Source of the DNA: Solimonas aquatica
GTDB lineage: Bacteria > Pseudomonadota > Gammaproteobacteria > Nevskiales > Nevskiaceae
DNA length: 64,000 bases
Assembly: GCF_900111015.1 (NCBI RefSeq)
Contig: NZ_FOFS01000016.1
Span: 38,766 to 102,765, forward strand
Direction of reading: 5' to 3'
Shown: positions 1 to 8,713 of the stretch, piece after piece
How the letters are laid out: every line of letters starts with the position of its first letter
How positions within the stretch are numbered: the first letter of the stretch is position 1
Program-made: the position numbers and the translations under genes
The notes under the pieces: model-generated
Seen by the model: only the letters and a program-made list of their open reading frames with translations
What the model was told of the DNA's origin: nothing
Databases searched by the model: none

Positions 1-19
1 GAAACGATCCACCACGCAT

Positions 20-334
20 TCACACGAAGAAATGCCGCAGCAGATAGAGGCTGGCCAGCATTGTCGACACCGGCGTCAGCCAGAGCCATTGCGTCAGCCG
101 CGCAGGAATCCAGTGATCACGCAGCAGCAGGCTCGCCAGCAGCCCGATGCAGGTCGCGCTCGCCAGCAGCCCGTACCAGTGCATCGCCGGTCCGGCAGAT
201 GGCTCGGACAAGCTGCTCAGGTGAAATTCACGGCGCAGGGGATAGTAGAGGAACAAGGCCAGGTCGAGCGCGAAGACAACGATGTACGACAGACTGAACG
301 CCACCGTGAACCAGGCAGGAGAGAGGCAGCGCAT
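20..334 (-). CDS. small integral membrane protein, unknown function
   Basis: 104-aa protein of no family I recognise. Three or four hydrophobic stretches are visible: one near the N-terminus (about residues 8-30, rich in F, V, L), one around 52-70 and one at the C-terminus ending LLRHFFV. The ATG at 334 overlaps the stop of the upstream membrane-protein gene as ATGA, so the two are probably translationally coupled. A longer in-frame reading would run deep into that gene and is less likely. It is the last complete gene of the long minus-strand catabolic/transport block. A role in an envelope complex with the neighbouring RND, DUF1329 and YCF48 proteins is inference from position only. Confidence 0.6.
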   Translation of the reverse strand: MRCLSPAWFTVAFSLSYIVVFALDLALFLYYPLRREFHLSSLSEPSAGPAMHWYGLLASATCIGLLASLLLRDHWIPARLTQWLWLTPVSTMLASLYLLRHFFV

Positions 335-792
335 CACAGCCCCCGGATGTTGTTGACGATATGTCCGGCCACGAAGTCGAACCATGTGATGCAGGCCAGC
401 AGGAGCGTGGTGGCAAGCCGCCCCGTCTCGGGCGCACGCGTCGGGCTCCAGTAGTGTGCGTAGAGAGGCAGCATCGCAAGACCGATTCCGCCGAAATGTT
501 CCTTGAGCTCGAACAGGCCCACCGCCCAGCCCAGCTGCATCTCTTCAATCGGAATCCGCGCATCGAGACGATAGTCCGGGTAGATCAGGCAGCCGAGGCC
601 GAATCCGATGACATACATCACGATGACCGCGTTGCGGAAAGCCGGCGGCCTCACTCCCGAATACCTGGCCACGAACGAGTCGCCATGGCCATCGCGCAAG
701 GTGAGCCGCAATGCTGCCATCGCCTGGTGCGTGATCGCGCCGAGCAGCGCCGTGGCGATCAGGCCGTGAGCGATCAGCGTCGCAACGATCAT
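334..792 (-). CDS. integral membrane protein with intramembrane histidines, unknown function
   Basis: 152-aa protein with about four membrane segments (residues 3-22, 52-72, 98-115 and 125-145). Histidines fall in or next to these helices, including H9, H21, one in a KEHFGG motif, one in YAHYW and one in AGHIVNN. That pattern could ligate heme b or a metal, but I recognise no named cytochrome family. The ATG at 792 overlaps the TGA of the 75-aa gene upstream, and its own TGA overlaps the ATG of the gene downstream, so three small membrane-protein genes form a coupled string. The start after the overlap is preferred to an upstream in-frame ATG at 921, which would add an arginine-rich, unlikely N-terminus. 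Confidence 0.65.
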   Translation of the reverse strand: MIVATLIAHGLIATALLGAITHQAMAALRLTLRDGHGDSFVARYSGVRPPAFRNAVIVMYVIGFGLGCLIYPDYRLDARIPIEEMQLGWAVGLFELKEHFGGIGLAMLPLYAHYWSPTRAPETGRLATTLLLACITWFDFVAGHIVNNIRGL

Positions 793-1016
793 CGATACCC
801 CTCCGGGGCGTGCGGGCTGCGCAGCCCGTCCGGGGACGGCCAGTCGTCGGACCTGAGGATCAGGATCACCGGCAGAAAGGGCACGGCGCTGACGATCATC
901 AGCAAGCAAGACCACCGGCAATCGGCAACAAGTCCGCGGCAGGCAATCCCGGTCGGCCCCAGGCCCGGTGCGATGCGGCTGATGGCGAAACCCCGCGTTC
1001 GTCTGCCTGGCGGCAT
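789..1016 (-). CDS. 75-aa single-span membrane protein, unknown
   Basis: Small gene between the YCF48-like gene and the next membrane protein. The ATG at 1016 is preceded at about 8 bases by GAAGGGG, a good ribosome-binding site lying at the very end of the upstream gene. The TGA overlaps the next ATG (ATGA). The protein has a basic N-terminus and one hydrophobic segment (about residues 38-52, containing LLMIVSAVPFLPVILIL), followed by a polar tail. No homologue is recognised. The ribosome-binding site and overlap are why it is called a gene rather than chance; its composition alone would not decide it. Confidence 0.5.
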   Translation of the reverse strand: MPPGRRTRGFAISRIAPGLGPTGIACRGLVADCRWSCLLMIVSAVPFLPVILILRSDDWPSPDGLRSPHAPEGYR

Positions 1017-1030
1017 CTGCCTACGCCCCT

Positions 1031-2044
1031 TCAGCGCCTGATGCGCAGTACGCGGCCGGAATGGCCCACTGCCAGCACTGCGCTGCCTGATTGAGGTGCG
1101 GCAAGCCCCTGATACCACTCCGTCGAAATATCCTCACCCGCAAGACGCTGCCACGTCGCGCCGCCGTCACGACTCTCGAGCAGTTCGCGGATGCCGATGG
1201 CCAGAACCTGACCGCCGGCCACCATCTGTACGCCCTGCAGGCCCGAGTGCGTTCCCGAATCGAGCTTGCGCCAACTGCGACCGTCATCTGCGGTCTTGAC
1301 GATCAGCCCCTCCTGGCCGACCGCGTAACCAACGCCGTCTTCGCCCAGCGTCAGGGCCCACAGCGCTGGCGCCGGCACATCTTCGACGGGCGACTCGGCA
1401 CGCCACAGCAGTCGCCAGCTATCGCCGCCATCATCCGAGCGGATAATCAGACCGAATTCTCCAACGACGGTGACGCGACCCCTTTCATCCACGACGACAT
1501 CATAGAGTTGTGGCTCGAACTCATGCCCCGTGTAGCCATGCCATTGCGGCGCAACTGCCTGCCAGGTGTCGCCGCCATCGCGTGAACGCAAGATCGTGCC
1601 GAACTGCCCAACCGCAACCGCCAGTCCCTGGCTGTTCTGATCTATCGCCAGCAGACGCATCTTGGTTGGCGTCTGCACCGCGCGCCACTTCCCGCCAGCC
1701 TCGCCGATCAGCACCGTACCCATCTGGCCCGAGACCAGCGTTCTGCCGCCCCCAACCGTGACGTCAAACAGGCTCAGCTGAGTAACCGCCTGCGGCAGCG
1801 GATGCCAGCTCGCGCCGCCGTCGTCGCTGGCCAGCAGCGATCCACCGGTCCCGACCGCCATTCCGTGTTCGCCGCGAAAGTCGATACCAAAATAAGCCTG
1901 GTGAGCAATGCCTTTGTGCACCACCTCGATCCGACTCATGGCCGCCGGAGTGGTCGTGACCGTGGCCAGCACGGCCACTGCGACGACGTGCCGGATCACG
2001 GCCGCGAGGCCCTTCGCACTGATGCCTTGTGTGGACATCGCCAT
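1031..2044 (-). CDS. YCF48/BNR-repeat beta-propeller protein, exported
   Basis: 337 aa. The N-terminus has a signal-peptide-like stretch (about residues 12-35). The rest is built of repeats carrying the Asp-box-like motif DGG-x-(S/T)-W, with at least five copies (DDGGASW, RDGGDTW, DDGGDSW, ADDGRSW, RDGGATW). This is typical of the YCF48-related family (relatives of the photosystem II assembly factor HCF136), found in many non-photosynthetic bacteria next to MMPL/RND transporters and DUF1329 proteins. It follows the DUF1329 gene by 4 bases, so they are co-transcribed. Likely role: periplasmic or outer-membrane-associated scaffold for a lipid-handling RND system. The family is clear; the function is inferred. 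Confidence 0.85.
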   Translation of the reverse strand: MAMSTQGISAKGLAAVIRHVVAVAVLATVTTTPAAMSRIEVVHKGIAHQAYFGIDFRGEHGMAVGTGGSLLASDDGGASWHPLPQAVTQLSLFDVTVGGGRTLVSGQMGTVLIGEAGGKWRAVQTPTKMRLLAIDQNSQGLAVAVGQFGTILRSRDGGDTWQAVAPQWHGYTGHEFEPQLYDVVVDERGRVTVVGEFGLIIRSDDGGDSWRLLWRAESPVEDVPAPALWALTLGEDGVGYAVGQEGLIVKTADDGRSWRKLDSGTHSGLQGVQMVAGGQVLAIGIRELLESRDGGATWQRLAGEDISTEWYQGLAAPQSGSAVLAVGHSGRVLRIRR

Positions 2045-2048
2045 GCAC

Positions 2049-3443
2049 TCAAGCCGCGCCCAGGCGCGTCAAAGCCTGTTTGGTGAGAAAGCCGTCGTAA
2101 ACCGCAGTCTCGTCGGCCTCGAAAGCAGTCTTGTGTCCACCGGTGATCTGCGGCGCCAGGTAGAAGCGGCTGAGGCGATTGGACTGGATGTCGTGGATCA
2201 TGAAGGTCTGCACGCCCCATTCCACGTGGCCGTGACTGTTCTTGAGCGCCTTCTTCCCGTTGTTCTTCGGCCCGGCGGTTGCGATCACGGTTTTCCACAG
2301 ATCGCCGCGACGGTCGTAGGTGATCTGGTTGATCAACATGCTGTTGCGCGCATCCACATAGACGCGACGACGGCCCACCGGCGCACGCGGGTAACCGGTC
2401 GGCTCCGAATCGATCACCAGCGCCTCGGGGCACAGTTCCATATACATATCCCAGTAGCTCTGCCCTTTGGGACCACCATGCACCGGCGGTTTGCCATCGG
2501 GCTGGATGCCCTCGAAGAAATTCCTGCCACTGCCGCCCACGAGCATCGGGCGCCGGTCGACGATCCGGTAGTTGCCCCAGGTCAACATGGGATCGCCGGC
2601 CCCCCAGGCATCCGACAGGAACATCGTGATGCCCGGCACCAGCGGCTCGAAGCGCTGGTTGGTGGGGAACTGGCGCACACGCCGAAACAGCGGCATGTAG
2701 CCATACAGCTCGGGAAACTTGCTCTGGTCGTAATACCATTCCGACAGGAACGAGCTGCCGGCCTGTTCCTGCGGCGAGGTGAACAGCACCGTATTCAGAC
2801 GCAGCAGATTTTCGAAGTTCTTGAATACCCTGGGTTCGCGAATGCGGTTGGTGGTATTCAACTCGATCCACAGGAATTCGTAGGCATAGGCCTGACTGCC
2901 ATCGGGATTGATGTCCCAGTCACGGATCGCGTACTGCGCGAAATCGTGCCGCCCCCAGCTGTAGGTCATGTTGGCATAAGCCTGCACCGCATCCTTCGGA
3001 TCCATGAACGGCGCGCCGCCGATCCACTTGCCACCGCCCTTGCTGTCGACCAGATTGCCACCGGCATCGAAGCCCGCACGCCCGGCGTTGCGTACGCTGG
3101 CTTCGTAGTAGTCCAGGGGAAACAGGTAGTCGGGCGTCGCGGCCGGCGCATCGTTGATGATGATCTTCCGGCCATCCTCCTTGATTTGCTTGAAGTCGAT
3201 CTCCGTCAGCAGGTGCTTGACGTGCTCGACATTGTTGGCGGTGATGACATCGCCCGGCTTCACCTTGCCCTTGGTATTGACCTCGATGCTGACCAGTTCG
3301 TCGGGATAGGCCTTCATCAAATCCTTGCCACTTGCCAGCAACGGCCAGATACCGCAAAGAACACCAGCCGACGCACTCCCCCTGAGGGTCTTTTCCATGA
3401 ACATGCGTCGTGAGTAATTGAAGTCATACTTTCTGATGTGCAT
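2049..3443 (-). CDS. DUF1329 family exported protein
   Basis: 464 aa. Residues 11-16 read SRRMFM and precede a hydrophobic segment (about 20-36), which looks like a twin-arginine export signal. The mature part matches the DUF1329 family, whose fold is related to LolA-type lipoprotein carriers and which is repeatedly found with RND transporters in bacteria using steroids, terpenoids or long-chain lipids. The ATG at 3443 has AGGAG at a good distance upstream. The gene sits 70 bases after the RND gene and 4 bases before the YCF48 gene. Likely role: periplasmic carrier or outer-membrane-linked partner of the transporter for a hydrophobic compound. Confidence 0.85.
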   Translation of the reverse strand: MHIRKYDFNYSRRMFMEKTLRGSASAGVLCGIWPLLASGKDLMKAYPDELVSIEVNTKGKVKPGDVITANNVEHVKHLLTEIDFKQIKEDGRKIIINDAPAATPDYLFPLDYYEASVRNAGRAGFDAGGNLVDSKGGGKWIGGAPFMDPKDAVQAYANMTYSWGRHDFAQYAIRDWDINPDGSQAYAYEFLWIELNTTNRIREPRVFKNFENLLRLNTVLFTSPQEQAGSSFLSEWYYDQSKFPELYGYMPLFRRVRQFPTNQRFEPLVPGITMFLSDAWGAGDPMLTWGNYRIVDRRPMLVGGSGRNFFEGIQPDGKPPVHGGPKGQSYWDMYMELCPEALVIDSEPTGYPRAPVGRRRVYVDARNSMLINQITYDRRGDLWKTVIATAGPKNNGKKALKNSHGHVEWGVQTFMIHDIQSNRLSRFYLAPQITGGHKTAFEADETAVYDGFLTKQALTRLGAA

Positions 3444-3512
3444 ATCGATCTCCTCTGATCTGATTTCCAGTAATGGGCGGCAACACTGTTTCCGCTGGCT
3501 GCCAGCGACGCC

Positions 3513-6044
3513 TTATTCCGCAGGGCTCATAGCGTCCCGTGATACAGACGCGCCCGGCGCCGCACGGCTGATCTGGCCGGATGCCGGCTGCGACTCGGAG
3601 GGTTTGGTCTGCGCTCGTGCAGCGGGGCCGCCATCGGCCGCGGTATACGCCGAGAGGTCAACGCCTTCGCCGATGTAGAGATCCTTGCGGCCGACGAAGC
3701 TTGGCTTGAGCAGCCATACCAGCAGTGGCAGCACCACCAGCGACATGATCATGTTGATCAACATGATCATCGCCAGCATCAGCCCCATGTCGGCCATGAA
3801 CTTCAAGCCAGAAAGGAAGTACCAGGGAATGATGCCAGCCAGCATGATCACCGCAGTAAACATGATCGCCTTGCCGGTGGTCGTCAGCGAGGCGGTGATT
3901 GCAAGCCCCCAGTCGCCATCGTTGGCATGGTATTCCTCGCAAATGCGCGACAGCAGATAGATCCCGTAGTCGATACCAACACCCACGCCGATGGCCGCAA
4001 CCATCAGCGAATTGATATCCAGGCCGATGCCGAGCAGGTGCATGGTGGCTTGCAGCGCAAAGTTGGTCAGATTCACCGGAATCAGCAGTAGCAGGCCGGC
4101 CAGCAACGACCGGTAGGCATACGAGCAGCCGAGCAGAATCATGAAATTGAGCAAGCCGATGATGATCCAGTGATAGCGCTCGACGACGTGGTTCATCGCC
4201 TGCTGAAGCGGAATCGTGCCCGTGGCCAGACGCACGATGAAATCATCATGTTCGGTGCCGACGAGCGCGACTGCTCGCCCGGCGGCGGCCAGGGCTGCGT
4301 CGACGGTTTCCTGCTTGTTGTCCGGATACCAGAACGACACGGTGCTGTTCTGAATCTGGAAATCAACAACCTGACTGAAGTCCTTCGGGCTGCCACCGGT
4401 CAGAGCCGCGCGTGAGGCGCCCTGTACGTGGCGATCATCCGGATCGATCGGCAACCACTTGGTGTTGCCGCCCTGGAACAGGCTGTTGGCACCCATCATG
4501 TAGTCGTTATACGAGCGCGTCGCCGTCGGCGGTGCGTCGCCGCTCTCCATCAGCACCTGCAGCATCGCCATCGTTTGCGCAGTGTGTGCCTGCTGCGCAG
4601 TGCGGCGGGTGTTGTCATCCGGATGGCGCGATTCGAGAACGATCTCAAGTGTATTGACGCCGGGAAAGTGCTTGTTGATCTGCCGCACCGCTTCGTTATA
4701 TTCGGAATCGTCCCAGAGCAGATTAGAGCCCTCGACGGGATTTCCGATCTTGATCTGCAGCGCGGTGTACACTGCGAATATGCCACCGACCGCGACAACG
4801 GCCGCCGTGAGCAGCGCCGGCCTGCCAAACGTCAAACGTGCAATTCCCGCCAGAAAAGCCTGGAAACGTCGCTGAAATGCCGACGACCGACTGCTGACCA
4901 ATCGCTCGACGTTGCGCGGCGCCGGCAGCGTGGCCAGCAGCAGCGAGATCAACACGACACCCGTGGGGATGAGCCATACCGCCCACCAGCCGCAGAACAG
5001 CGCGAAGCGATCCATTGCCGGAATCGGCGCAATGGCTATCACGAAGATGCCGACGATATCGGTGAAGATGCCCAGCACCGACGGTGCCATCATGCAGCCC
5101 ATCGTGATCTCGGCGGCTTTCACCTTGTCCCGCACGTGCGCATAGATCTCGTAGTAGCGCTCCGTAAACTGCACACAATGCGAAAATGACCTCGCCACCA
5201 GCAGCAAGGGCACAATCATCAGCAAGGGCTCGATCGGCGACTTGAGCCAACCTGTCAGGCCGAAGCCCCAGATGGCGGCAACCAGGCTGGTGACAATCGG
5301 CGTCACCACGCCAACGATGTTGCGCATGTACAGTGCCAGTGCCAGCACCAGCAAGCCGAGCGTGACCGCAAAGATGCCAAACATCTGCGACTCAAGCTGA
5401 TACACCCACCCGGTCAGTGCCGGCTGGCCGGCAAGGTAGACGTTGTGGTGCTCGTCGCGTGCCAACTCCACCAGCTTCTGTACGTGGCGGAAGGCGGCAC
5501 CATAATCAAGAATGCGTTCGATGAAGGTCGCTTCTATGATTGTCGCCGTATGATCTTTTGAAATCAGGAATCCGCGCGCACCGGGGGCCTTGTCGACCCG
5601 ACGCCGAAACTCGGCGATCTCGTCGCCCGTCTGCGGGACGTGATCGCCCATCAGCGGCTGGGATTCAATGCCAGCAGGTGTTGCCTCCGCGTAGCGTGCC
5701 TTGGTCGTCGTGATCGATAGGATCTTGTCGTGGTCGACGCCTAGCGTCAGGTCGATATCACGGGTCAGGTTCCAGACTTTACGCAGCGTCTCGGCGTTGT
5801 AGATGTCCTGGCCGTCCTTACGCTTGACCATCACCGAAATCGTCAGCGGGCTGCCAAATCCGGGATGATCCTTGTACACCTGCACGAAGGGGTCGTCTTC
5901 CGGCAGAAGATCGGAGAAGATCGTCTTCAATTCAACATTGCGCAAACCAACCGCGAAGAACAGCGTCACCGCCACGAAGAACAGTCCGGCGCCGAGACGG
6001 TGCCGCATCATCCATGCCGCGATTTTGAATCGGATTGAATTCAC
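3513..6044 (-). CDS. MMPL/RND family transporter
   Basis: 843 aa, the usual size for the MMPL/HpnN-like RND subfamily with two repeats of one plus five membrane helices. A single helix lies near residues 15-33, then a large periplasmic loop, then a five-helix bundle around 220-400. The second half repeats this with a helix near 415-435 and a bundle around 625-790. Members such as HpnN and mycobacterial MmpL proteins export hopanoids, lipids or siderophores. Here the DUF1329 and YCF48 genes follow directly, a recurrent trio. Substrate and direction of transport cannot be read from sequence. A link to the hydrophobic substrate of the adjacent catabolic genes is inferred. Confidence 0.88.
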   Translation of the reverse strand: MNSIRFKIAAWMMRHRLGAGLFFVAVTLFFAVGLRNVELKTIFSDLLPEDDPFVQVYKDHPGFGSPLTISVMVKRKDGQDIYNAETLRKVWNLTRDIDLTLGVDHDKILSITTTKARYAEATPAGIESQPLMGDHVPQTGDEIAEFRRRVDKAPGARGFLISKDHTATIIEATFIERILDYGAAFRHVQKLVELARDEHHNVYLAGQPALTGWVYQLESQMFGIFAVTLGLLVLALALYMRNIVGVVTPIVTSLVAAIWGFGLTGWLKSPIEPLLMIVPLLLVARSFSHCVQFTERYYEIYAHVRDKVKAAEITMGCMMAPSVLGIFTDIVGIFVIAIAPIPAMDRFALFCGWWAVWLIPTGVVLISLLLATLPAPRNVERLVSSRSSAFQRRFQAFLAGIARLTFGRPALLTAAVVAVGGIFAVYTALQIKIGNPVEGSNLLWDDSEYNEAVRQINKHFPGVNTLEIVLESRHPDDNTRRTAQQAHTAQTMAMLQVLMESGDAPPTATRSYNDYMMGANSLFQGGNTKWLPIDPDDRHVQGASRAALTGGSPKDFSQVVDFQIQNSTVSFWYPDNKQETVDAALAAAGRAVALVGTEHDDFIVRLATGTIPLQQAMNHVVERYHWIIIGLLNFMILLGCSYAYRSLLAGLLLLIPVNLTNFALQATMHLLGIGLDINSLMVAAIGVGVGIDYGIYLLSRICEEYHANDGDWGLAITASLTTTGKAIMFTAVIMLAGIIPWYFLSGLKFMADMGLMLAMIMLINMIMSLVVLPLLVWLLKPSFVGRKDLYIGEGVDLSAYTAADGGPAARAQTKPSESQPASGQISRAAPGASVSRDAMSPAE

Positions 6045-6210
6045 GAGTTCTCTTCCAGATATCCCGCACTGATGATTCAGTCGGGCGTTCCTGCAGCCAC
6101 GCCCGTTTTTTTACTTTGATATTCGCCTACTGTGGCAAAGGGCTTCCGAAGTACCAATCGCCCGGATCGGTGGACTCACCGTCTCTTTCGGGTTCAATGC
6201 GATGCCGGGC

Positions 6211-7842
6211 TCAGCAGCCGCCACCTGCTTCGGCAATCCATCTGCGCAGGATGTCTTTCCGGATCTTGCCGGACGGCGTGCGCGGCAATGCTTCGACGCG
6301 CTGAAGGCGCTCAGGACATTTCTGTCGCGCCAGCCCGGCCTCCTGCACCACGCGACATATCTCATCCAGCGTCGGCGCCGTACCTTCGCGTGCGATCACA
6401 TAAGCGCATACCGCCTCACCGAGACGATGGTCCGGCATCGCCACGACCGCCGCTTCGACAATATCCGGATGCCGGTGCAATACATCCTCGATTTCCTTGG
6501 CTGAGATATTTTCACCGCCGCGAATGATCAGATCTTTCTTTCGGCCCGTAATCGTCAAGGTGTCATGCTCGCCGCAGACACCAAGATCGCCGGTGCGAAG
6601 ATAGCCATCGTCAGTCACAGCTTCCGCGGTCTGAGCCGGATCGGCATAGCCGAGAAACAGACCGGCGCCGCGGACCAGAATCTCACCTTCAGTGCCAGGC
6701 GCCGCCGCGCCGCCAGCCACCGGATCCTCGATCCGCAGGGCATAGCCATTCACGCATCCATCGGTGACCGCTGCGAGTTCCGCATCAGCGTCAGCCGCGA
6801 TGCCAAAGGTGATCAGCGGCGCTTCTGTCATGCCATAAACACGGAATGTACGACCGGCAAGCGTGGCGTTGGCGCGGCGAACCAGGTCCGGGGGCACTGC
6901 CGCACCCCCACAGGCAAAGACGCGCAAGCTTGGCAGGCTCGATCCGGCGGCCTCAGCCTGCTCCAGCAACTCCTTGAGGAATGGCGTGGCCCCCACCGTG
7001 GCATCGATGCGGAGCGCGTGCGTCAGCTCAACAGCCTCCGCCGCATCCCAGCGCTCCATCAGCACGGTCTGCGTACCGAGTTCGAACGGCATCTCCAGAC
7101 CGCAGCAATAGCCGGTGACATGAGTCACCGGCGACGGCATCAGCACACGGTCGCCTTGCCCTAATCCCCAACGCGTGGCGGCACGCAGCACCGCCGCAGG
7201 CAGCGAGCGATGGGAGTGCAGCACACCTTTGGCACGCCCTGTCGTTCCCGAGGTGTACATGATCAACTTCACCGCGTCGGCACAACGCTCCGGTGACGGC
7301 GGCGCAAGACCCCTGCCCTGTTCGAGCAGCGCCTCGTACGACAGCCCGCCACCACGGGGGTCTCGCACACGCACGATCGCACGCAACTCCGGGAGCTCTG
7401 CGGAAATGCGTTCCGCCATCGCTGCATAGTCGTAGCCGCGCCATTGGCCGGGAACGAAGCAGATCCGGCTTTGGCAGTCAGCCAGTGTCACGGCCACCTC
7501 GGCGTCACGATAGATTGGCACGATCGGATTGCACACCCATCCGCCGATGCAGGCAGCAAGGTTGATGACGGCGGCTTCAGACCAGTTAGGCAGCTGGAAG
7601 CTCAGCACGTCGCCGGGGCGCAGCCCCAAGGCCCACAGCGATGCCGCCAGGCACTCGGCATCAGCCAGCAGCTCCGCATACGATCGGCATGCCCCTGCAC
7701 TGTCACGAATGGCGCATCGCTGCGGATCCCGCTGCGCCCAGCGTCTTGCCTTGTCGAGAATGGTCTCGTCGATGGATGCACATGACAGATCCGGCACCGG
7801 CGCGATCTGCCGTGACAGTGTGTCCCAGTCCAGTTTCCTCAT
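6211..7842 (-). CDS. AMP-forming acyl-CoA ligase (cyclohexanecarboxylate/fatty-acyl-CoA ligase type)
   Basis: 543-aa member of the ANL superfamily that activates a carboxylic acid as its CoA thioester at the cost of ATP. The phosphate-binding loop is Y-TSGTTGRAKG at residues 196-206. A YGMTE motif lies in the middle (about 335), the hinge TGRKKDLIIRGGENIS near 430, and the catalytic lysine sits in PSGKIRK near the C-terminus. The overall pattern is closest to cyclohexanecarboxylate-CoA and medium-chain acyl-CoA ligases. It lies 29 bases ahead of nothing else but upstream of the RND gene by 166 bases, and directly follows the hydratase gene, so it probably supplies the first CoA ester of the beta-oxidation genes in the same block. 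Confidence 0.88.
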   Translation of the reverse strand: MRKLDWDTLSRQIAPVPDLSCASIDETILDKARRWAQRDPQRCAIRDSAGACRSYAELLADAECLAASLWALGLRPGDVLSFQLPNWSEAAVINLAACIGGWVCNPIVPIYRDAEVAVTLADCQSRICFVPGQWRGYDYAAMAERISAELPELRAIVRVRDPRGGGLSYEALLEQGRGLAPPSPERCADAVKLIMYTSGTTGRAKGVLHSHRSLPAAVLRAATRWGLGQGDRVLMPSPVTHVTGYCCGLEMPFELGTQTVLMERWDAAEAVELTHALRIDATVGATPFLKELLEQAEAAGSSLPSLRVFACGGAAVPPDLVRRANATLAGRTFRVYGMTEAPLITFGIAADADAELAAVTDGCVNGYALRIEDPVAGGAAAPGTEGEILVRGAGLFLGYADPAQTAEAVTDDGYLRTGDLGVCGEHDTLTITGRKKDLIIRGGENISAKEIEDVLHRHPDIVEAAVVAMPDHRLGEAVCAYVIAREGTAPTLDEICRVVQEAGLARQKCPERLQRVEALPRTPSGKIRKDILRRWIAEAGGGC

Positions 7843-7871
7843 TGCCCGAATCCCCTTCCGTCCGCAGCGTG

Positions 7872-8672
7872 CTAACGGCCCCGGTAGACAGGCTTGCGGC
7901 GCTCGCGAAATGCATCAATGCCTTCCTGATGATCCGCGCTCAGATTCGACAGCGCTTCGTAAGCCAGGCCGGTATCAAAGATCTGGTGGGCGATCGCCTT
8001 TAGCGTGAGATTGGTGGTGATCTTGGTCCAGCGGATCGCCTTGCTTGCGCCAGCGGCGAGCCGCTCTGCGAAGCCGTAGACCGCTTCGTCAAGTTCGTCT
8101 GCCGGCACCACACGGTTGATCAGGCCAATGCGCTCCGCTTCTTTCGCGTCCAGCAGATCGCCGGTCAACAGGTATTGCTTGGCGCGGGCGAAACCCACCA
8201 GCTGCGGCCAGATGATTGCGCCGCCGTCACCGGCGACCAGTCCTACCGAGACATGCGGATCGCCAATCACGGTGCCTTCGGCTGCGAAGATCACATCGCT
8301 CAACAGCGCCAGCGACGCGCCCAGTCCGGTTGCCGCACCATTCAGGCGGGCAATGATCGGCTTCTCGACTTCGAGCTGGCCAAACAGGATGCGTTTCGCC
8401 TCCCGGGTCATCTCCTCGAAGATCGACGGCTCGTCGATTGCGGCCTGCAACCACTTCAAGTCGCCGCCGGCGCAGAATGCGCGACCGCTGCCGGTGAGCA
8501 CGATGACGTCGGACTCCGGATCCTTGTTCACGTCATGAAACAAGTTCGCCAGCTCGCGATGCATTTCGCCGTTGACGGCGTTATATGCATCGGGCCGATC
8601 CAGGGATACGGTCAGGATGCGTCCGCGCCGACTGAACTTGATGTGCCGATACGCATCGAATGCGCTGCTCAT
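7872..8672 (-). CDS. enoyl-CoA hydratase/isomerase family protein
   Basis: 266-aa crotonase-fold protein that should hydrate a 2-enoyl-CoA or a related CoA ester. Crotonase motifs are present: LDRPDAYNAVNGEM near the N-terminus, the oxyanion-hole region GSGRAFCAGGDLKW, and NGAATGLGASLALLSD. I placed the start at 8672 because GGAGG lies about 7 bases upstream. An alternative ATG at 8717 overlaps the stop of the upstream acyl-CoA dehydrogenase (ATGA) but lacks a clear ribosome-binding site. It sits between the ligase and two acyl-CoA dehydrogenase genes, which fits a beta-oxidation step. Confidence 0.88.
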   Translation of the reverse strand: MSSAFDAYRHIKFSRRGRILTVSLDRPDAYNAVNGEMHRELANLFHDVNKDPESDVIVLTGSGRAFCAGGDLKWLQAAIDEPSIFEEMTREAKRILFGQLEVEKPIIARLNGAATGLGASLALLSDVIFAAEGTVIGDPHVSVGLVAGDGGAIIWPQLVGFARAKQYLLTGDLLDAKEAERIGLINRVVPADELDEAVYGFAERLAAGASKAIRWTKITTNLTLKAIAHQIFDTGLAYEALSNLSADHQEGIDAFRERRKPVYRGR

Positions 8673-8713
8673 GCTGCTGCCTCCGAAAGGTGGGGTGGTA
8701 AAAGGTAAAGCGC

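Noticed and set aside
1..19. Start of another minus-strand gene at the window edge
   Set aside because: An ATG exists at 19 on the minus strand just after the 104-aa gene, but only six codons are in the window, so no gene can be supported.
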